This document shows positions 1 to 13,106 of a stretch of 36,570 bases of DNA, in pieces. Source of the DNA: Dryocola clanedunensis subsp. sulfonylureivorans (GTDB taxonomy: Bacteria > Pseudomonadota > Gammaproteobacteria > Enterobacterales > Enterobacteriaceae); the NCBI RefSeq assembly GCF_016756775.1, contig NZ_JAERMU010000027.1:1-36570 (forward strand), in the 5' to 3' direction. The notes beneath the pieces are model-generated. The model saw only the letters and a list, made by a program, of their open reading frames with translations, ran no database searches and was not told where the DNA came from. The translations under genes and the position numbers were made by a program. Position 1 is the stretch's first letter; each line of letters starts with the position of its first letter.

Positions 1-216
1 AGAGTGAACATATTTTGTCTCCTTTCACCTGAGCCAACACGTCATTCCAGCCTTGTACATACGAAGTCAGAGCTTCTGGTTACCGTTCGGATTTTGAGTG
101 ACGTGAAAGGTGAAACGGAGGGCTTAAGCTACGAAGAAAGATCGGCGTCTTCAGGGCGGATACAAGCTTCCTCCGTTTCGTGTAACCGGTAGCTAACCAG
201 CTACCGGTCCAAGATA
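1..216. other. Gene-free stretch with two inverted repeats beside ubiA
   Basis: No convincing gene is seen here. By synteny with E. coli, plsB should lie just outside the window, pointing towards ubiA, so this may be its 3' flank. I could not recognise a PlsB C-terminus. A perfect 10-base inverted repeat GAAACGGAGG / CCTCCGTTTC lies at 112-121 and 170-179. A second perfect 10-base repeat ACCGGTAGCT / AGCTACCGGT lies at 185-194 and 199-208 with a 4-base loop. Neither is followed by a T-run on either strand, so they do not look like standard intrinsic terminators. An open frame at 4-192 (+) has no start context and resembles nothing I know. Confidence 0.5.
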
Positions 217-218
217 CA

Positions 219-251
219 AGGGCGGATAAGCACAGCGCCATCCGCCGTTTT
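219..251 (+). repeat. REP-like palindromic unit, possible terminator
   Basis: The stem GGCGGAT (221-227) / ATCCGCC (240-246) surrounds the typical REP centre AAGCACAGCGCC, and GTTTTAT follows on the plus strand. It sits directly after the ubiA stop codon. It has the form of the extragenic palindromic units of enterobacteria. With its T-rich tail it could also end a plus-strand transcript coming from the plsB side. Confidence 0.7.
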
Positions 252-252
252 A

Positions 253-1125
253 TTAGAAGTGCATCAGGCTCAGCGCCAGACCAATAAACAGCACCAGCCC
301 AACGTAGTTATTATTGAGGAATGCTTTGAAGCAGGCATCCCGGTCGCGGTTGGCAATCAACCTCTGCTGATGGATAAACAGCGCGCCCGCAAGGCCAATA
401 GACCAGTAGTACGCCCCACCTAACCCGTTCAGCCAGCCAATCAGCGCCATCAGCGCCAGCACCACCACCTGCAAAATACCGATAATCAGCTTGTCATTGC
501 GGCCAAACAGAATCGCCGTCGACTTGATGCCAATCTTGAGATCGTCATCGCGGTCAACCATCGCGTACTGCGTGTCGTAAGCCACCGCCCAGCAGATATT
601 TGCCACAAACATCAGCCAGCAGCTTAACGGTACGCTTTCGCTCACCGCGGCAAACGCCATAGGAATTGACCAGCCAAACGCCGCGCCCAGCACCACCTGC
701 GGCAGATGCGTATAGCGCTTCATGAACGGATAGATCCACGCCAGCGCAAGGGCGGCAATGGACAGCAGAATCGTCATGATGTTGAGCGTCAGAACCAGCA
801 CAAACGATAACAGCACCAGAATAACGAAAAGATTACGGGCCTCTTTTTCACTCACCGCCCCGCTGGGCAGCGGGCGATGTGCCGTGCGCTTAACGTGTCC
901 GTCAAATTTGCGGTCGGCGTAGTCGTTAACCACGCAGCCTGCGGCGCGCATCATCCACACGCCGGCGATAAAGATGGCCAGGATGGTTAACGGCGGCACG
1001 CCAGGTGTCGCAAGCCATAACGCCCATAGCGTGGGCCAGAGCAGCAATAAAGATCCAATCGGCTTATCCAGCCGCATCAGGCGCATATAGGCCTGAAACT
1101 TCCCTTCGGTCAGACTCCACTCCAT
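253..1125 (-). CDS. ubiA: 4-hydroxybenzoate octaprenyltransferase UbiA
   Basis: UbiA is an inner-membrane prenyltransferase that attaches the octaprenyl tail to 4-hydroxybenzoate, the second step of ubiquinone synthesis. The 290-residue product has the same length as E. coli UbiA and aligns throughout by eye. Both Asp-rich prenyl-diphosphate/Mg2+ motifs are present: NDYADRKFD at residues 67-75 and [13 protein letters not shown] at 183-195. The rest is mostly hydrophobic helices. The start is the ATG at 1125, whose A is also the last base of the ubiC stop (TAATG). An AGAGGAAAA ribosome site lies inside the end of ubiC, so the two genes are very likely translationally coupled. Confidence 0.98.
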   Translation of the reverse strand: MEWSLTEGKFQAYMRLMRLDKPIGSLLLLWPTLWALWLATPGVPPLTILAIFIAGVWMMRAAGCVVNDYADRKFDGHVKRTAHRPLPSGAVSEKEARNLFVILVLLSFVLVLTLNIMTILLSIAALALAWIYPFMKRYTHLPQVVLGAAFGWSIPMAFAAVSESVPLSCWLMFVANICWAVAYDTQYAMVDRDDDLKIGIKSTAILFGRNDKLIIGILQVVVLALMALIGWLNGLGGAYYWSIGLAGALFIHQQRLIANRDRDACFKAFLNNNYVGLVLFIGLALSLMHF

Positions 1126-1634
1126 TATTTTTCCTCTTTGTACAGCGGGGATGCGGGCAGAAACAGTTCCGTGAGCAGCAGAGGCTTATCGGACAATCTC
1201 AGACGGGAACGACGCCCCCACAGCTCCGCGCTGCGGCCAATCTCAATAAAATCGCGTGTCAGGGTTGAAGCACTAAAGAGATAGCGGCCAAGCGGCGTGG
1301 TGCCGAGCTGCTGCAAGGCAAGTTCCGGGCCTGCAAGCGTGGACTCAGGCACGATGGTACGCCCAACCAGCCAGGGAACACCATCGCCACACAGCAGTAT
1401 TTCACGTAGCCAGTAACGTTGAGCTGGCGGAAGCAGTTCTGCTTCGGGCAGCTGGTCATCCGCGCTGACGAACGCCTCGCGAACAATCTCGACCGTCACT
1501 TTAGCGCAGTGCTGTTCAAAGCGTTTAGTCATTGAGTCTTCGAGTAAAAGCCAGTCGAGAAAGCTGGCGCTTAACCCGTCCGGAACCTCAGTGAAGAAAC
1601 TCAGAGCGCGCAATTGTGAAAGCGCCTCAGACAT
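1125..1634 (-). CDS. ubiC: Chorismate pyruvate-lyase UbiC
   Basis: UbiC converts chorismate to 4-hydroxybenzoate and pyruvate, the committed step of ubiquinone synthesis, and supplies the substrate for UbiA encoded just after it. The product is 169 residues; E. coli has 165. The fold-defining stretches [11 protein letters not shown] (residues 30-40) and [10 protein letters not shown] (73-82) are present. Arg77 and Glu156 correspond to the known active-site Arg76 and Glu155 of the mature E. coli enzyme. I chose the ATG at 1634 because it has GGAG about 9 bases upstream and the product begins like UbiC. The open frame runs 40 codons further upstream but enters the malM terminator, so that extension is not real. 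The tail KEEK is slightly longer than in E. coli. Confidence 0.97.
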   Translation of the reverse strand: MSEALSQLRALSFFTEVPDGLSASFLDWLLLEDSMTKRFEQHCAKVTVEIVREAFVSADDQLPEAELLPPAQRYWLREILLCGDGVPWLVGRTIVPESTLAGPELALQQLGTTPLGRYLFSASTLTRDFIEIGRSAELWGRRSRLRLSDKPLLLTELFLPASPLYKEEK

Positions 1635-1736
1635 GGGGAATTCTCCGATACATAACCTGCGGGCATTGTAGCGCAGAACAAGGGGAGCGTGGCAGGCTAA
1701 AGAGTTACAACGACGTAACATCAAGGTATGACGGAT

Positions 1737-1765
1737 AAAAAAAGGGTGCGTCACAAGGACGCACC
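1737..1765 (-). terminator. Intrinsic terminator of malK-lamB-malM
   Basis: On the minus strand GGTGCGTC, loop CTTGT, GACGCACC forms an 8-base-pair stem (1745-1752 with 1758-1765) followed by a run of seven T. It lies about 35 bases after the malM stop codon and closes the mal operon before ubiC. Confidence 0.9.
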
Positions 1766-1798
1766 AATCTTACAAGCATCAGCACTGTGGGGAGACGA

Positions 1799-2767
1799 CT
1801 ACCCCTTGCCTTTTACACTGCTGATAAAAGTTTTACGGGCGGAGGTGGAACCCAGACGCTCGGCTTCATTCAGCAGTTTCAGGGCTTTATCGATTTCCCC
1901 TTTATCCACGGCTTGCTTGATGGCCTGGTTGTAATAGCTTTCCGTGTCGGTCAGGATCGGCTCGCTCTTCGCGGCTGGTGCCGGAGCGGCCGTTGCAGCA
2001 GGCGCAGAAGCCGCCACCGCACCGGTTGCCGCTACAGGTGCAGCGTAAACAGGTGCCGCGGTGTTACCCACGGTGACCGGGCCTGGGCCCGATGACCCAA
2101 ACAGCGGGCCGACCAGCACGCTTGAGCTGGAAGAGGTTTTGACTTTCAGCTTCAGCGTGCCGTCCGTGGTATGGCGGGCAACCGGGTCTGGAATATCTGG
2201 TACCGCGTTGCCGGTGCCTTTGGCGTAGGCCTTGGCAGGGTCCAGCAGCGTAGTGGTTTGCTGTAAATCTTTATCCGTCGTGAAGACCAGAACGTAAATC
2301 TTTTGTTGCCCAAGCGCCGGGGTCAAACGCATCAGCCCTTCCAGACGGTCAGCGCTCATCACGCCCGGCTCCTGGTAGGTGAAATATTCGCTCGGGAAGT
2401 AGGCAGCAGGCGTCATATTCTGATCAAGAATCAGCACGTTCGGCGCAAAGACGCTGGTTTGTTTGTTCACTTCGCTGGTCAGCGTGATGTACAGCTCACC
2501 GATGTTTGCCGGTACGCTGTAAGCCGCAACCGGGCCGGTGATACCGGCAACATTCAGACTCTGCCCGCCGGTCGCGAGCGTGGTGGTCTGAGTTTTTGAT
2601 TGGTCGACGGGTGTCCAGGTCAGCTGCTGTAACGCAGCGGCCGGAATAGCAGGCGCCGTGGTGGTGTTCTGCGGCACAAAGTTAACTTCGGCCAGGCTGA
2701 CGGCAGGAACGCTTGCGAGCAACCCTGCGGATAAGCAGAGCGCGACGAGACTTTTTTTCATTTTCAT
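1799..2767 (-). CDS. malM: Maltose operon periplasmic protein MalM
   Basis: MalM is a periplasmic protein of the maltose regulon whose exact role is not settled. The 322-residue product begins with a signal peptide, cleaved probably after SLA at residue 26. It carries the conserved blocks PAIPAAALQQLTWTPVDQS and SVFAPNVLILDQNMTP, and ends in a helical segment KALKLLNEAERLGSTSA. It is longer than the 306 residues of E. coli because the Ala/Pro-rich linker before the C-terminal helix is expanded. The start at 2767 has an AGGTG ribosome site; the open frame upstream of it lacks MalM similarity. It is the last gene of malK-lamB-malM and a terminator follows. Confidence 0.96.
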   Translation of the reverse strand: MKMKKSLVALCLSAGLLASVPAVSLAEVNFVPQNTTTAPAIPAAALQQLTWTPVDQSKTQTTTLATGGQSLNVAGITGPVAAYSVPANIGELYITLTSEVNKQTSVFAPNVLILDQNMTPAAYFPSEYFTYQEPGVMSADRLEGLMRLTPALGQQKIYVLVFTTDKDLQQTTTLLDPAKAYAKGTGNAVPDIPDPVARHTTDGTLKLKVKTSSSSSVLVGPLFGSSGPGPVTVGNTAAPVYAAPVAATGAVAASAPAATAAPAPAAKSEPILTDTESYYNQAIKQAVDKGEIDKALKLLNEAERLGSTSARKTFISSVKGKG

Positions 2768-2911
2768 TGTTATCACCTCGAACGAGAGACGATGGACGTT
2801 AGCCAGGCAATAGCGCGTCCATCTGAAACGGGTTTTGGCATACAAGGGTAAGGCGATGAAGGAGGCAGTGGCTCCTCCCCCATCGTTTCATAACATCAGG
2901 TTAACGCGCTA

Positions 2912-6988
<4,077 letters not shown>

Positions 6989-6993
6989 AAAAC

Positions 6994-7063
6994 TGGCGGG
7001 TGACGCAAGGCTTACCCGCCCTACGAAACCTGTAGGGTGGATAAGCGCAGCGTCATCCACCGC
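6994..7063. repeat. REP pair (BIME) between malE and malF
   Basis: Two palindromic units stand head to head: GGCGGGTGACGCAAGGC with its partner ending at 7020, and GTGGATAAGCGCAGCGTC ending in ATCCACC near 7061. The E. coli malE-malF gap also carries REP sequences, where they are known to stabilise upstream malE mRNA and help give far more MalE than MalF. The same position suggests the same role here. Confidence 0.88.
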
Positions 7064-7089
7064 GTTAAGTCGTTGTAGAGGAAGACCCC

Positions 7090-8637
7090 ATGGATGCTGT
7101 TAAAAAGAAGAGCCACTGGTGGCAAAACGATGTGCTTAAGTGGTCAGCCATCGGCTTGTTGGGCCTGCTGGTTGGCTATCTTGTTGTTTTAATGTACGCC
7201 CAGGGGGAGTACCTGTTTGCCATCATGACGCTGATTTTAAGCTCGGTTGGCCTGTATGTTTACGCTAACCGCAAGGCCTACGCCTGGCGGTATGTCTACC
7301 CTGGCCTTGCCGGTATGGGGCTGTTCGTCCTCTTCCCGCTTGTCTGCACCATCGCCATTGCTTTCACCAACTACAGCAGCACTAACCAGCTCACCCAGGA
7401 GCGCGTTCAGGAAGTGCTGATGGACCGCCAGTATCAGGCGGGCAAAACTTTTGGCTTCGGTCTCTACCCTGCGGGCGACGAGTGGCAGCTTGCCCTCACC
7501 GACGGGGAAAGCGGCAAGAATTTTATCTCTGAAAACTTTAAGTTCGGCGGCGAGCAGCATCTGAAGCTGAAAGAGGCGGATGCCCTGCCCACGGGCGATA
7601 AAGCCAATCTCCGCGTGATTACGCAAAACCGCGGTGCGTTATCGCAGATCACCGCTGAAATGCCGGATGCCAGCACGCTGACCATGAGCTCCCTGCGCCA
7701 GTTCTCCGGCACTCGCCCTCTCTACACGCAGGCCGATAACGGCGAGCTGACCAATAACCAGAGCGGCGTGAAGTACCGTCCGAATAACGACATCGGCTAC
7801 TACCAGTCCGTTAACGCCGACGGCAGCTGGGGCAACGACCAGTTAAGCCCGGGCTATACCGTCACCATCGGCTGGAAAAACTTCCTGCGCGTCTTCCACG
7901 ACGAAGGCATTCAGAAGCCGTTCCTCGCCATCTTCGTGTGGACCGTTGTCTTCTCGCTGCTGACCGTTCTGCTGACCGTTGCCGTGGGTATGGTGCTGGC
8001 GTGCCTGGTGCAGTGGGAATCACTGAAAGGTAAAGCAATTTATCGCGTGCTGCTGATTCTGCCTTACGCGGTGCCGTCGTTTATCTCTATCCTGATCTTC
8101 AAAGGGCTGTTTAACCAGAGCTTTGGTGAGATTAACATGATGCTCAGCTCGCTGTTCGGCATCAAACCGGCCTGGTTCAGCGACCCGACCACCTCGCGCG
8201 CCATGCTGATTATCGTGAATACCTGGCTGGGCTACCCGTACATGATGATCCTGTGCATGGGCCTGCTGAAAGCGATTCCGGACGACCTGTATGAAGCCTC
8301 GGCGATGGACGGCGCAGGGCCGTTCCAGAACTTCTTCAAAATCACGCTGCCGCTGCTGATTAAGCCGCTGACGCCGCTGATGATTGCCAGCTTCGCCTTT
8401 AACTTTAACAACTTCGTGCTGATCCAGCTGTTGACCAACGGCGGCCCGGACCGCCTCGGCACCACGACCCCCGCGGGCTACACGGATCTGCTGGTGAGCT
8501 ACACCTACCGCATCGCCTTCGAAGGCGGCGGCGGCCAGGACTTCGGCTTAGCGGCGGCTATCGCCACGCTTATCTTCCTGCTGGTTGGCGCGCTTGCGAT
8601 TGTTAACCTGAAAGCCACCCGCATGAAGTTTGATTAA
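7090..8637 (+). CDS. malF: Maltose ABC transporter permease MalF
   Basis: MalF is one of the two inner-membrane permeases of the maltose importer. The product is 515 residues (514 in E. coli). Predicted membrane helices occur near residues 17-60 and 72-93. They are followed by the large periplasmic P2 domain (about 95-275), which docks MalE, and then the transporter core helices. The cytoplasmic EAA loop, EASAMDGAGP, that contacts MalK is present at about residue 400. The ATG at 7090 has AGAGGAAG upstream. Divergence from E. coli is concentrated in P2, as expected for its exposed surface. Confidence 0.99.
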   Translation: MDAVKKKSHWWQNDVLKWSAIGLLGLLVGYLVVLMYAQGEYLFAIMTLILSSVGLYVYANRKAYAWRYVYPGLAGMGLFVLFPLVCTIAIAFTNYSSTNQLTQERVQEVLMDRQYQAGKTFGFGLYPAGDEWQLALTDGESGKNFISENFKFGGEQHLKLKEADALPTGDKANLRVITQNRGALSQITAEMPDASTLTMSSLRQFSGTRPLYTQADNGELTNNQSGVKYRPNNDIGYYQSVNADGSWGNDQLSPGYTVTIGWKNFLRVFHDEGIQKPFLAIFVWTVVFSLLTVLLTVAVGMVLACLVQWESLKGKAIYRVLLILPYAVPSFISILIFKGLFNQSFGEINMMLSSLFGIKPAWFSDPTTSRAMLIIVNTWLGYPYMMILCMGLLKAIPDDLYEASAMDGAGPFQNFFKITLPLLIKPLTPLMIASFAFNFNNFVLIQLLTNGGPDRLGTTTPAGYTDLLVSYTYRIAFEGGGGQDFGLAAAIATLIFLLVGALAIVNLKATRMKFD

Positions 8638-8649
8638 GGAGCGACACTC

Positions 8650-9540
8650 ATGGCCATGGTTCAACCCAAATCTCAAAAGCTGCGTATGATCACCACGCAT
8701 CTGTTTTTGCTGCTGTTTATCGCGGCGATTATGTTCCCGCTGCTGATGGTAATTGCGATCTCCCTGCGCCCCGGCAACTTTGCCACCGGCAGCCTGATCC
8801 CGGACCAGATCTCCTGGGAGCACTGGAAGCTGGCGCTGGGCTTCAGCGTCGAGCACGCTGACGGACGCGTCACGCCGCCGCCGTTCCCGGTGCTGCTGTG
8901 GCTGTGGAACTCCATTAAAATTGCGGGGATCACGGCGATGGGTATCGTCACCCTTTCTACCACCTGCGCCTACGCTTTTGCCCGCATGCGCTTCCCGGGC
9001 AAGGCCACGCTGCTGAAAGGGATGCTGATTTTCCAGATGTTCCCGGCGGTGCTGTCGCTGGTAGCGCTGTACGCGTTGTTCGACCGCCTGGGCCAGTACA
9101 TTCCGTTTATCGGGCTGAATACGCACGGTGGGGTGATCTTCGCCTATCTTGGCGGTATCGCGCTGCATGTGTGGACGATTAAAGGCTACTTTGAAACGAT
9201 TGACGGCTCGCTGGAAGAAGCGGCCTCGCTGGATGGCGCAACGCCGTGGCAGGCCTTCCGCCTGGTGCTGCTGCCGCTCTCCGTGCCGATTCTGGCGGTG
9301 GTGTTCATCCTGTCGTTTATCGCGGCGATCACCGAAGTGCCGGTCGCGTCGCTGCTGCTGCGCGACGTGAACAGCTACACCCTGGCGGTGGGCATGCAGC
9401 AGTATCTCAACCCGCAAAACTACCTGTGGGGCGACTTTGCCGCGGCGGCCGTACTGTCTGCAATCCCGATTACCGTAGTGTTCTTACTGGCGCAGCGCTG
9501 GCTGGTGAGCGGCCTGACGGCGGGCGGTGTGAAAGGTTAA
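8650..9540 (+). CDS. malG: Maltose ABC transporter permease MalG
   Basis: MalG is the second permease of MalFGK2. The product is 296 residues, the same length as E. coli. It has six hydrophobic helices, and the EAA loop [12 protein letters not shown] at residues 189-200 contacts MalK. The C-terminal tail LTAGGVKG, which reaches into the MalK dimer in the E. coli structure, is intact. It begins 12 bases after malF with an AAGGAG ribosome site and is followed by a strong terminator. Confidence 0.99.
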   Translation: MAMVQPKSQKLRMITTHLFLLLFIAAIMFPLLMVIAISLRPGNFATGSLIPDQISWEHWKLALGFSVEHADGRVTPPPFPVLLWLWNSIKIAGITAMGIVTLSTTCAYAFARMRFPGKATLLKGMLIFQMFPAVLSLVALYALFDRLGQYIPFIGLNTHGGVIFAYLGGIALHVWTIKGYFETIDGSLEEAASLDGATPWQAFRLVLLPLSVPILAVVFILSFIAAITEVPVASLLLRDVNSYTLAVGMQQYLNPQNYLWGDFAAAAVLSAIPITVVFLLAQRWLVSGLTAGGVKG

Positions 9541-9612
9541 GTTTTCCTGTAAATCAAAGCTGTACATTGCTTTAAAGCCACTGCAATCCTCATTAGTCCT
9601 CGTATCATTTCT

Positions 9613-9637
9613 GGCGGCCTTCGGGCCGCCCTTTTTT
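9613..9637 (+). terminator. Intrinsic terminator of malEFG
   Basis: GGCGGCC (9613-9619), a TTCG tetraloop closed by C-G, and GGCCGCC (9624-9630) are followed by six T. The T-run overlaps the last bases of the convergent psiE gene. The minus strand lacks a T-run here, so it terminates malG only. Confidence 0.95.
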
Positions 9638-10043
9638 ATTCCCGCTTCAGCCGGCTGCTGTTGCACAGCCACAGCGTGATCACCAGCAGCAGGATCGCCC
9701 CGGAGTAAATCAGCACGTCGACGGGGGATTTATGGTCGATGATGATCAGCCGCACGATGGCGGTAATACCGATATAGACGAAATAACGCAGCGGAAAGTG
9801 ATAACCCGTCTGGAAGTATTTAATAATCAGGGCGATAAATTCGAAATAGAGGAAATAGACCACCAGCCCTTCAATCAGCAGGTATTTACTCGCCTGCTCC
9901 GTGGGGGCAAACAGCACCTTCGCCAGATGGTACGTCTCTTTGCCGAGGAAAATAATCAGGATCACGCCCAGGGCCAGCAGGCCCAAATTGAGCACCGTTT
10001 GCATAACGGTAGAGATCCATTCAACTCGTGGTGTGGCAGGCAT
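9636..10043 (-). CDS. psiE: Phosphate-starvation-inducible membrane protein PsiE
   Basis: PsiE is a small inner-membrane protein induced by phosphate starvation in E. coli; its function is unknown. The product is 135 residues (136 in E. coli) with four hydrophobic segments, at about residues 12-35, 53-75, 82-100 and 107-127. The conserved stretch [20 protein letters not shown] and the basic end NSSRLKRE are present. The ATG at 10043 has GAGGGA upstream. In E. coli xylE lies between malG and psiE; here the two genes are directly convergent and the psiE stop overlaps the malG terminator. Confidence 0.95.
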   Translation of the reverse strand: MPATPRVEWISTVMQTVLNLGLLALGVILIIFLGKETYHLAKVLFAPTEQASKYLLIEGLVVYFLYFEFIALIIKYFQTGYHFPLRYFVYIGITAIVRLIIIDHKSPVDVLIYSGAILLLVITLWLCNSSRLKRE

Positions 10044-10091
10044 AGCAGTCCCTCAAGAAGGTAGTCCGGAAGGAGTGTTATACGTTAAAAG

Positions 10092-10107
10092 TGTGATCTG
10101 GATCGAG
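10092..10107. promoter_or_regulatory. Possible CRP site upstream of psiE
   Basis: TGTGATCTGGATCGAG matches the left half of the CRP consensus perfectly and the right half partly. It lies about 50-65 bases before the psiE start. E. coli psiE is reported to be PhoB-activated and cAMP-CRP-repressed. I could not place a clear Pho box. Confidence 0.45.
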
Positions 10108-10151
10108 ATTTTTTGCTTATAGCGTCAATGGACCCTCACCGTGAAATATTT

Positions 10152-10183
10152 CGTAGGCCGGATAAGCGCAGCGTCATCCGGCA
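10152..10183. repeat. REP palindromic unit after yjbH
   Basis: GTAGGCCGGATAAGCGCAGC followed by GTCATCCGGC is a nearly ideal enterobacterial REP unit. It lies 6 bases after the yjbH stop codon, the usual extragenic position at the end of an operon. Confidence 0.9.
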
Positions 10184-10188
10184 CTCCG

Positions 10189-12285
10189 TTAGCGGAAGTT
10201 CAGGCTCCGGTCGCTGGTCATGCTGTACAGATCAAACTTGCGGCCCAGCATCTGCCCGCCGTCTCGCGTCAGCGGCGTCCAGCCAATCTGCGCGCGGGAG
10301 CGGGTCGGTGACGAGGTGAAGATATCCAGCGGCACGTTCACGTAGAAGCCTTTGGTGAAGTCCCCTTCCCCATACTCCTCCTTCGAAACGTTAGTGATGG
10401 TCGCGTAGGTCCCCACAACTACACCGCTGTCGAAGCGTTTAGAGATTTCCAGCGTGCCCCCTTTATCCTTTGCCAGATACTGCCCCACGCTCAGCTTCAC
10501 CAGCACATCGTCGGCAAACGGCGGCGTCCAGTAGCCGGTCAGGTGGCCGGTCGGCGCGCTGTAGTCGGTGAACTTCATCATGTCCTGGGCGCTGCGCCAG
10601 TCACGCTGTTTGACGTAGTTGGCGTTGGCACCAATCGCCCAGTTGCTGTCTACCGGACGGTAGAGCACTTCCGCCCCTGCGCCGCCGTACATGGTTTCCA
10701 GATAGCCGCCGTAAACCTGCCCGTACCAGCTGTTACCCAGATACTGGAAGTAGTTGGCCTGCAGGTTGTTGACGTAGATATCATTTTCCACGTAGTCGCG
10801 AACGTGGGTACGCACGCGCGGCAGCGACGAATCATCCGGCGGGTTGGTGTAGTTAAATTTGTCGTAGTTATTGGCGATGTTGGCAAAAATGCTGCCGGTG
10901 GTCAGCAGGTGGTCAGTCACCCACCAGTCGGCGGTGCCCATCACCCCAACCTGATACATATAGAAGCTTTCCGGGCCGCCGATGGACTGGTTCAGCACCG
11001 GGTTGAGCGAGAAGTTCACCTTCGACTTGTCGATGTAATACCCCTGCTCGGTAGTTTCCGGGACGATCGGCTCCTCGCGCTTTTGCACCAGCTGCGTTTC
11101 ATGGCCCAGCGGCTCGCCTTCCAGATGGTGGCGCAGGCTGGAAACGTCGGTTTCGGTGGTCACCTGCGGCATATTCAGACGCGTCTCGGTAATGCGGATG
11201 GTCTGGATATTCTCCGGCAGATCGTTCATCACGATGCGGTTTGCGCGCTCAATGCCTTCGCGGGAGTCACGATATTTCACCTGTTCGCCGGTGACGTACA
11301 GCGTGTCGCCCTTCACCTGAATATTCGGGTTCGCGAGGCCCGCGTTGTATTTCAGCATCGTCAGCTGGCTGGCCACCACGTTGTGCTGGAGGATCTCATC
11401 CTGCGGATTAGGCTGGTACTGCGGGCGACGGTTGTCGTTATAGCCCGGACGGAGATCGTTAAAGTTAGTACGCAGCGTGAAGCCAAACATCAGGGTGTTG
11501 CCGCGCTCATAGCTGACGTTAACGTCGGCCCAATCGGTCACCCGATAGATCGCGCCGACGTTAAAGTTGCTGCGCTGCTCGAGCTTGCCGGCAAAGTCCT
11601 GGCTGTAATTGTTCCCTTCGTATTCCAGCTTCAGGCGCAGCGGCTGCCACGGCGTCTGGTATTCGATACCGCCGAACAGGGAAGCCGGGCCATGGAACAT
11701 GCCGCTGAAGTTGAAGGAGCCCGCCTGGTTGTAGCTGTTATCGCGATTGCAGAAGCTGTTGCTGACTTCGCAGAACGGATTTTTCACGTTGCCGCTGGTG
11801 CCCATGTATCCCCAGCCCATGCCGAGCGAGAAATCGAACGGCCCCCAGGCTTTGCTCGCCACCACGTATTCGCCGTCAAACAGACCCGTACCGCCTAAAT
11901 CCTTTACCCCAGCGGAGACTTCCGGCAGGTAGTAGCCCTCTTCCCACAGGCGCACTTTCATATCGAAAGCCTTATCTTTATAGGTCTGGTCTCCGGAAAA
12001 GGCGTCTACGGAACTGTACTGCCTGGTGCGCACGTCGGTGTAGCGCAGGGTGGTTTCCAGCCACGGGAAAAGCTGGATGGAAGCAGAGTAGAATCGGTAC
12101 TGGTCGTTATCGCGGTAGTTGGCGCTGAACTCGCCGGTACGGGCCATGCGTGCGGTCGGCGTTTGCAGCAGGCCCACGCCGCCGAAGTCGGATTGCGAGG
12201 GGCCAATGGGGGCCGGGGAAGTTTCGGCGTGGCAGGCGGTGGAGACGGCCAGCGCCAGCAGGCTGTAGAGATAATTTTTTTTCAT
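10189..12285 (-). CDS. yjbH: YjbH, outer-membrane exopolysaccharide export lipoprotein-like protein
   Basis: YjbH is the last protein of the yjbEFGH locus, which in E. coli affects exopolysaccharide production under Rcs control. The product is 698 residues from the ATG at 12285, the same length as E. coli. It has a signal peptide ending TACHA at residue 20, then [20 protein letters not shown] and many alternating beta-type segments consistent with an outer-membrane beta-barrel. A Cys in the signal peptide (TACHA) gives a poor lipobox, so lipidation is uncertain. The start overlaps the yjbG stop as TGATG, implying translational coupling. A TTG one codon upstream is an alternative but less likely start. 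Confidence 0.95.
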   Translation of the reverse strand: MKKNYLYSLLALAVSTACHAETSPAPIGPSQSDFGGVGLLQTPTARMARTGEFSANYRDNDQYRFYSASIQLFPWLETTLRYTDVRTRQYSSVDAFSGDQTYKDKAFDMKVRLWEEGYYLPEVSAGVKDLGGTGLFDGEYVVASKAWGPFDFSLGMGWGYMGTSGNVKNPFCEVSNSFCNRDNSYNQAGSFNFSGMFHGPASLFGGIEYQTPWQPLRLKLEYEGNNYSQDFAGKLEQRSNFNVGAIYRVTDWADVNVSYERGNTLMFGFTLRTNFNDLRPGYNDNRRPQYQPNPQDEILQHNVVASQLTMLKYNAGLANPNIQVKGDTLYVTGEQVKYRDSREGIERANRIVMNDLPENIQTIRITETRLNMPQVTTETDVSSLRHHLEGEPLGHETQLVQKREEPIVPETTEQGYYIDKSKVNFSLNPVLNQSIGGPESFYMYQVGVMGTADWWVTDHLLTTGSIFANIANNYDKFNYTNPPDDSSLPRVRTHVRDYVENDIYVNNLQANYFQYLGNSWYGQVYGGYLETMYGGAGAEVLYRPVDSNWAIGANANYVKQRDWRSAQDMMKFTDYSAPTGHLTGYWTPPFADDVLVKLSVGQYLAKDKGGTLEISKRFDSGVVVGTYATITNVSKEEYGEGDFTKGFYVNVPLDIFTSSPTRSRAQIGWTPLTRDGGQMLGRKFDLYSMTSDRSLNFR

Positions 12286-13106
12286 CAATCCGGTATCCGA
12301 TGCGTCAGGGAGGTAAGGATTTGCTGATTCAGCGCGTTGAATGCGGAGTCGAACAGGCGATCGGAGAAGCCGACAAACAGGATGCTGCCCGGCAGCAGCT
12401 CTACGTGGCGCTCGTTCCAGTAGGCGACGGGCGCTTTTTCGGTTTTGCCATCGGGATAAACCACCCAGGCGTAGCTGCGGTCGGCGCCGCTGAGCAGATT
12501 CACATCTTCCAGATACTCAGCCGCAGTGCGTCCGGCAACGAACGGTTTGACGCCCGGCGAACTCACCAGCCCCATCAGTGTGATAGTGGTCGGCTGCGGC
12601 CCCGCCCACAGGCTGTAGTCCCCTTGCAGGGTGACGTTGGAGCGTGGACGCAGGCGAACCCAGTCGGGATCCAGATTGACGAACTGCCGCCCGGTGACTT
12701 TGATGGCCTGCAGCTGCCGGCGCACACTGTTGATTGCGGCGGCGTCATCGCCCTCTTCCTGGGCTGCAAACCCGCCCAGCGCGGCGAGCAGTTTTTGATG
12801 TTGCTGTTCGGCAACCGCCGAAGCCTGCCGCTCGCTAATAACGGCACCCGGCCACCAGGCATTATTCAGAGAAGGCTGGGTAACTAAATCCCCCAGCCGT
12901 TCAACGTTGCTCAGTTTTTGATTGCCGGGGTAAACGGTGACGTTGCCGGCAGCGTAAAGAGAAGAGCTGCCCAGCGTCAGCAGAGCGGCTAAACATAGTG
13001 ATGTCTGTCGGCGGATGACGCCGCGCTTATCCGACCTGCGTGTATCGGCGCCTATTATCGATATGCAGCGCGCCATCCACCGTGTTTTAAAGGCTGTTAT
13101 TTTCAT
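12285..13106 (-). CDS. yjbG: YjbG, periplasmic exopolysaccharide protein with a repeat-derived signal-peptide insert
   Basis: YjbG (capsule biosynthesis GfcC family) is periplasmic and acts with YjbEFH. The product is 273 residues, against 245 in E. coli. The body is conserved, for example [33 protein letters not shown] and the ending LTHRIPD. The start at 13106 overlaps the yjbF stop as TAATG and no better in-frame start exists near the hydrophobic core. Between residues 8 and 36 the reading frame runs through a REP-like repeat (13002-13082), which encodes an Arg-rich stretch. Removing its 27 codons leaves MKITAFKT joined to [17 protein letters not shown], a normal signal peptide, and a 246-residue protein. 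Whether the long N-region still exports efficiently is unknown. Confidence 0.9.
   Translation of the reverse strand: MKITAFKTRWMARCISIIGADTRRSDKRGVIRRQTSLCLAALLTLGSSSLYAAGNVTVYPGNQKLSNVERLGDLVTQPSLNNAWWPGAVISERQASAVAEQQHQKLLAALGGFAAQEEGDDAAAINSVRRQLQAIKVTGRQFVNLDPDWVRLRPRSNVTLQGDYSLWAGPQPTTITLMGLVSSPGVKPFVAGRTAAEYLEDVNLLSGADRSYAWVVYPDGKTEKAPVAYWNERHVELLPGSILFVGFSDRLFDSAFNALNQQILTSLTHRIPD
13002..13082. repeat. REP/BIME-like repeat inside yjbG
   Basis: Read on the minus strand, GGTCGGATAAGCGCGGCGTC followed by ATCCGCCGAC is a good REP palindromic unit. A second, degenerate unit of opposite sense (GGTGGATGGCGCGCTGC) adjoins it. The apparent insert is 81 bases, flanked by ACA on both sides (AAAACA before, GACAGACATCA after), and keeps the frame open. 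REP units are normally extragenic, so this position is unusual. Confidence 0.8.

Noticed and set aside
4-192. A 62-codon open frame on the plus strand
   Set aside because: It has no ribosome site, no recognisable protein features, and it runs through inverted repeats.
10152-10183. REP copies considered as a CRISPR array or insertion-sequence ends
   Set aside because: The copies are scattered singly or in inverted pairs, without regular spacers, transposase or Cas genes, and fit ordinary REP/BIME units.
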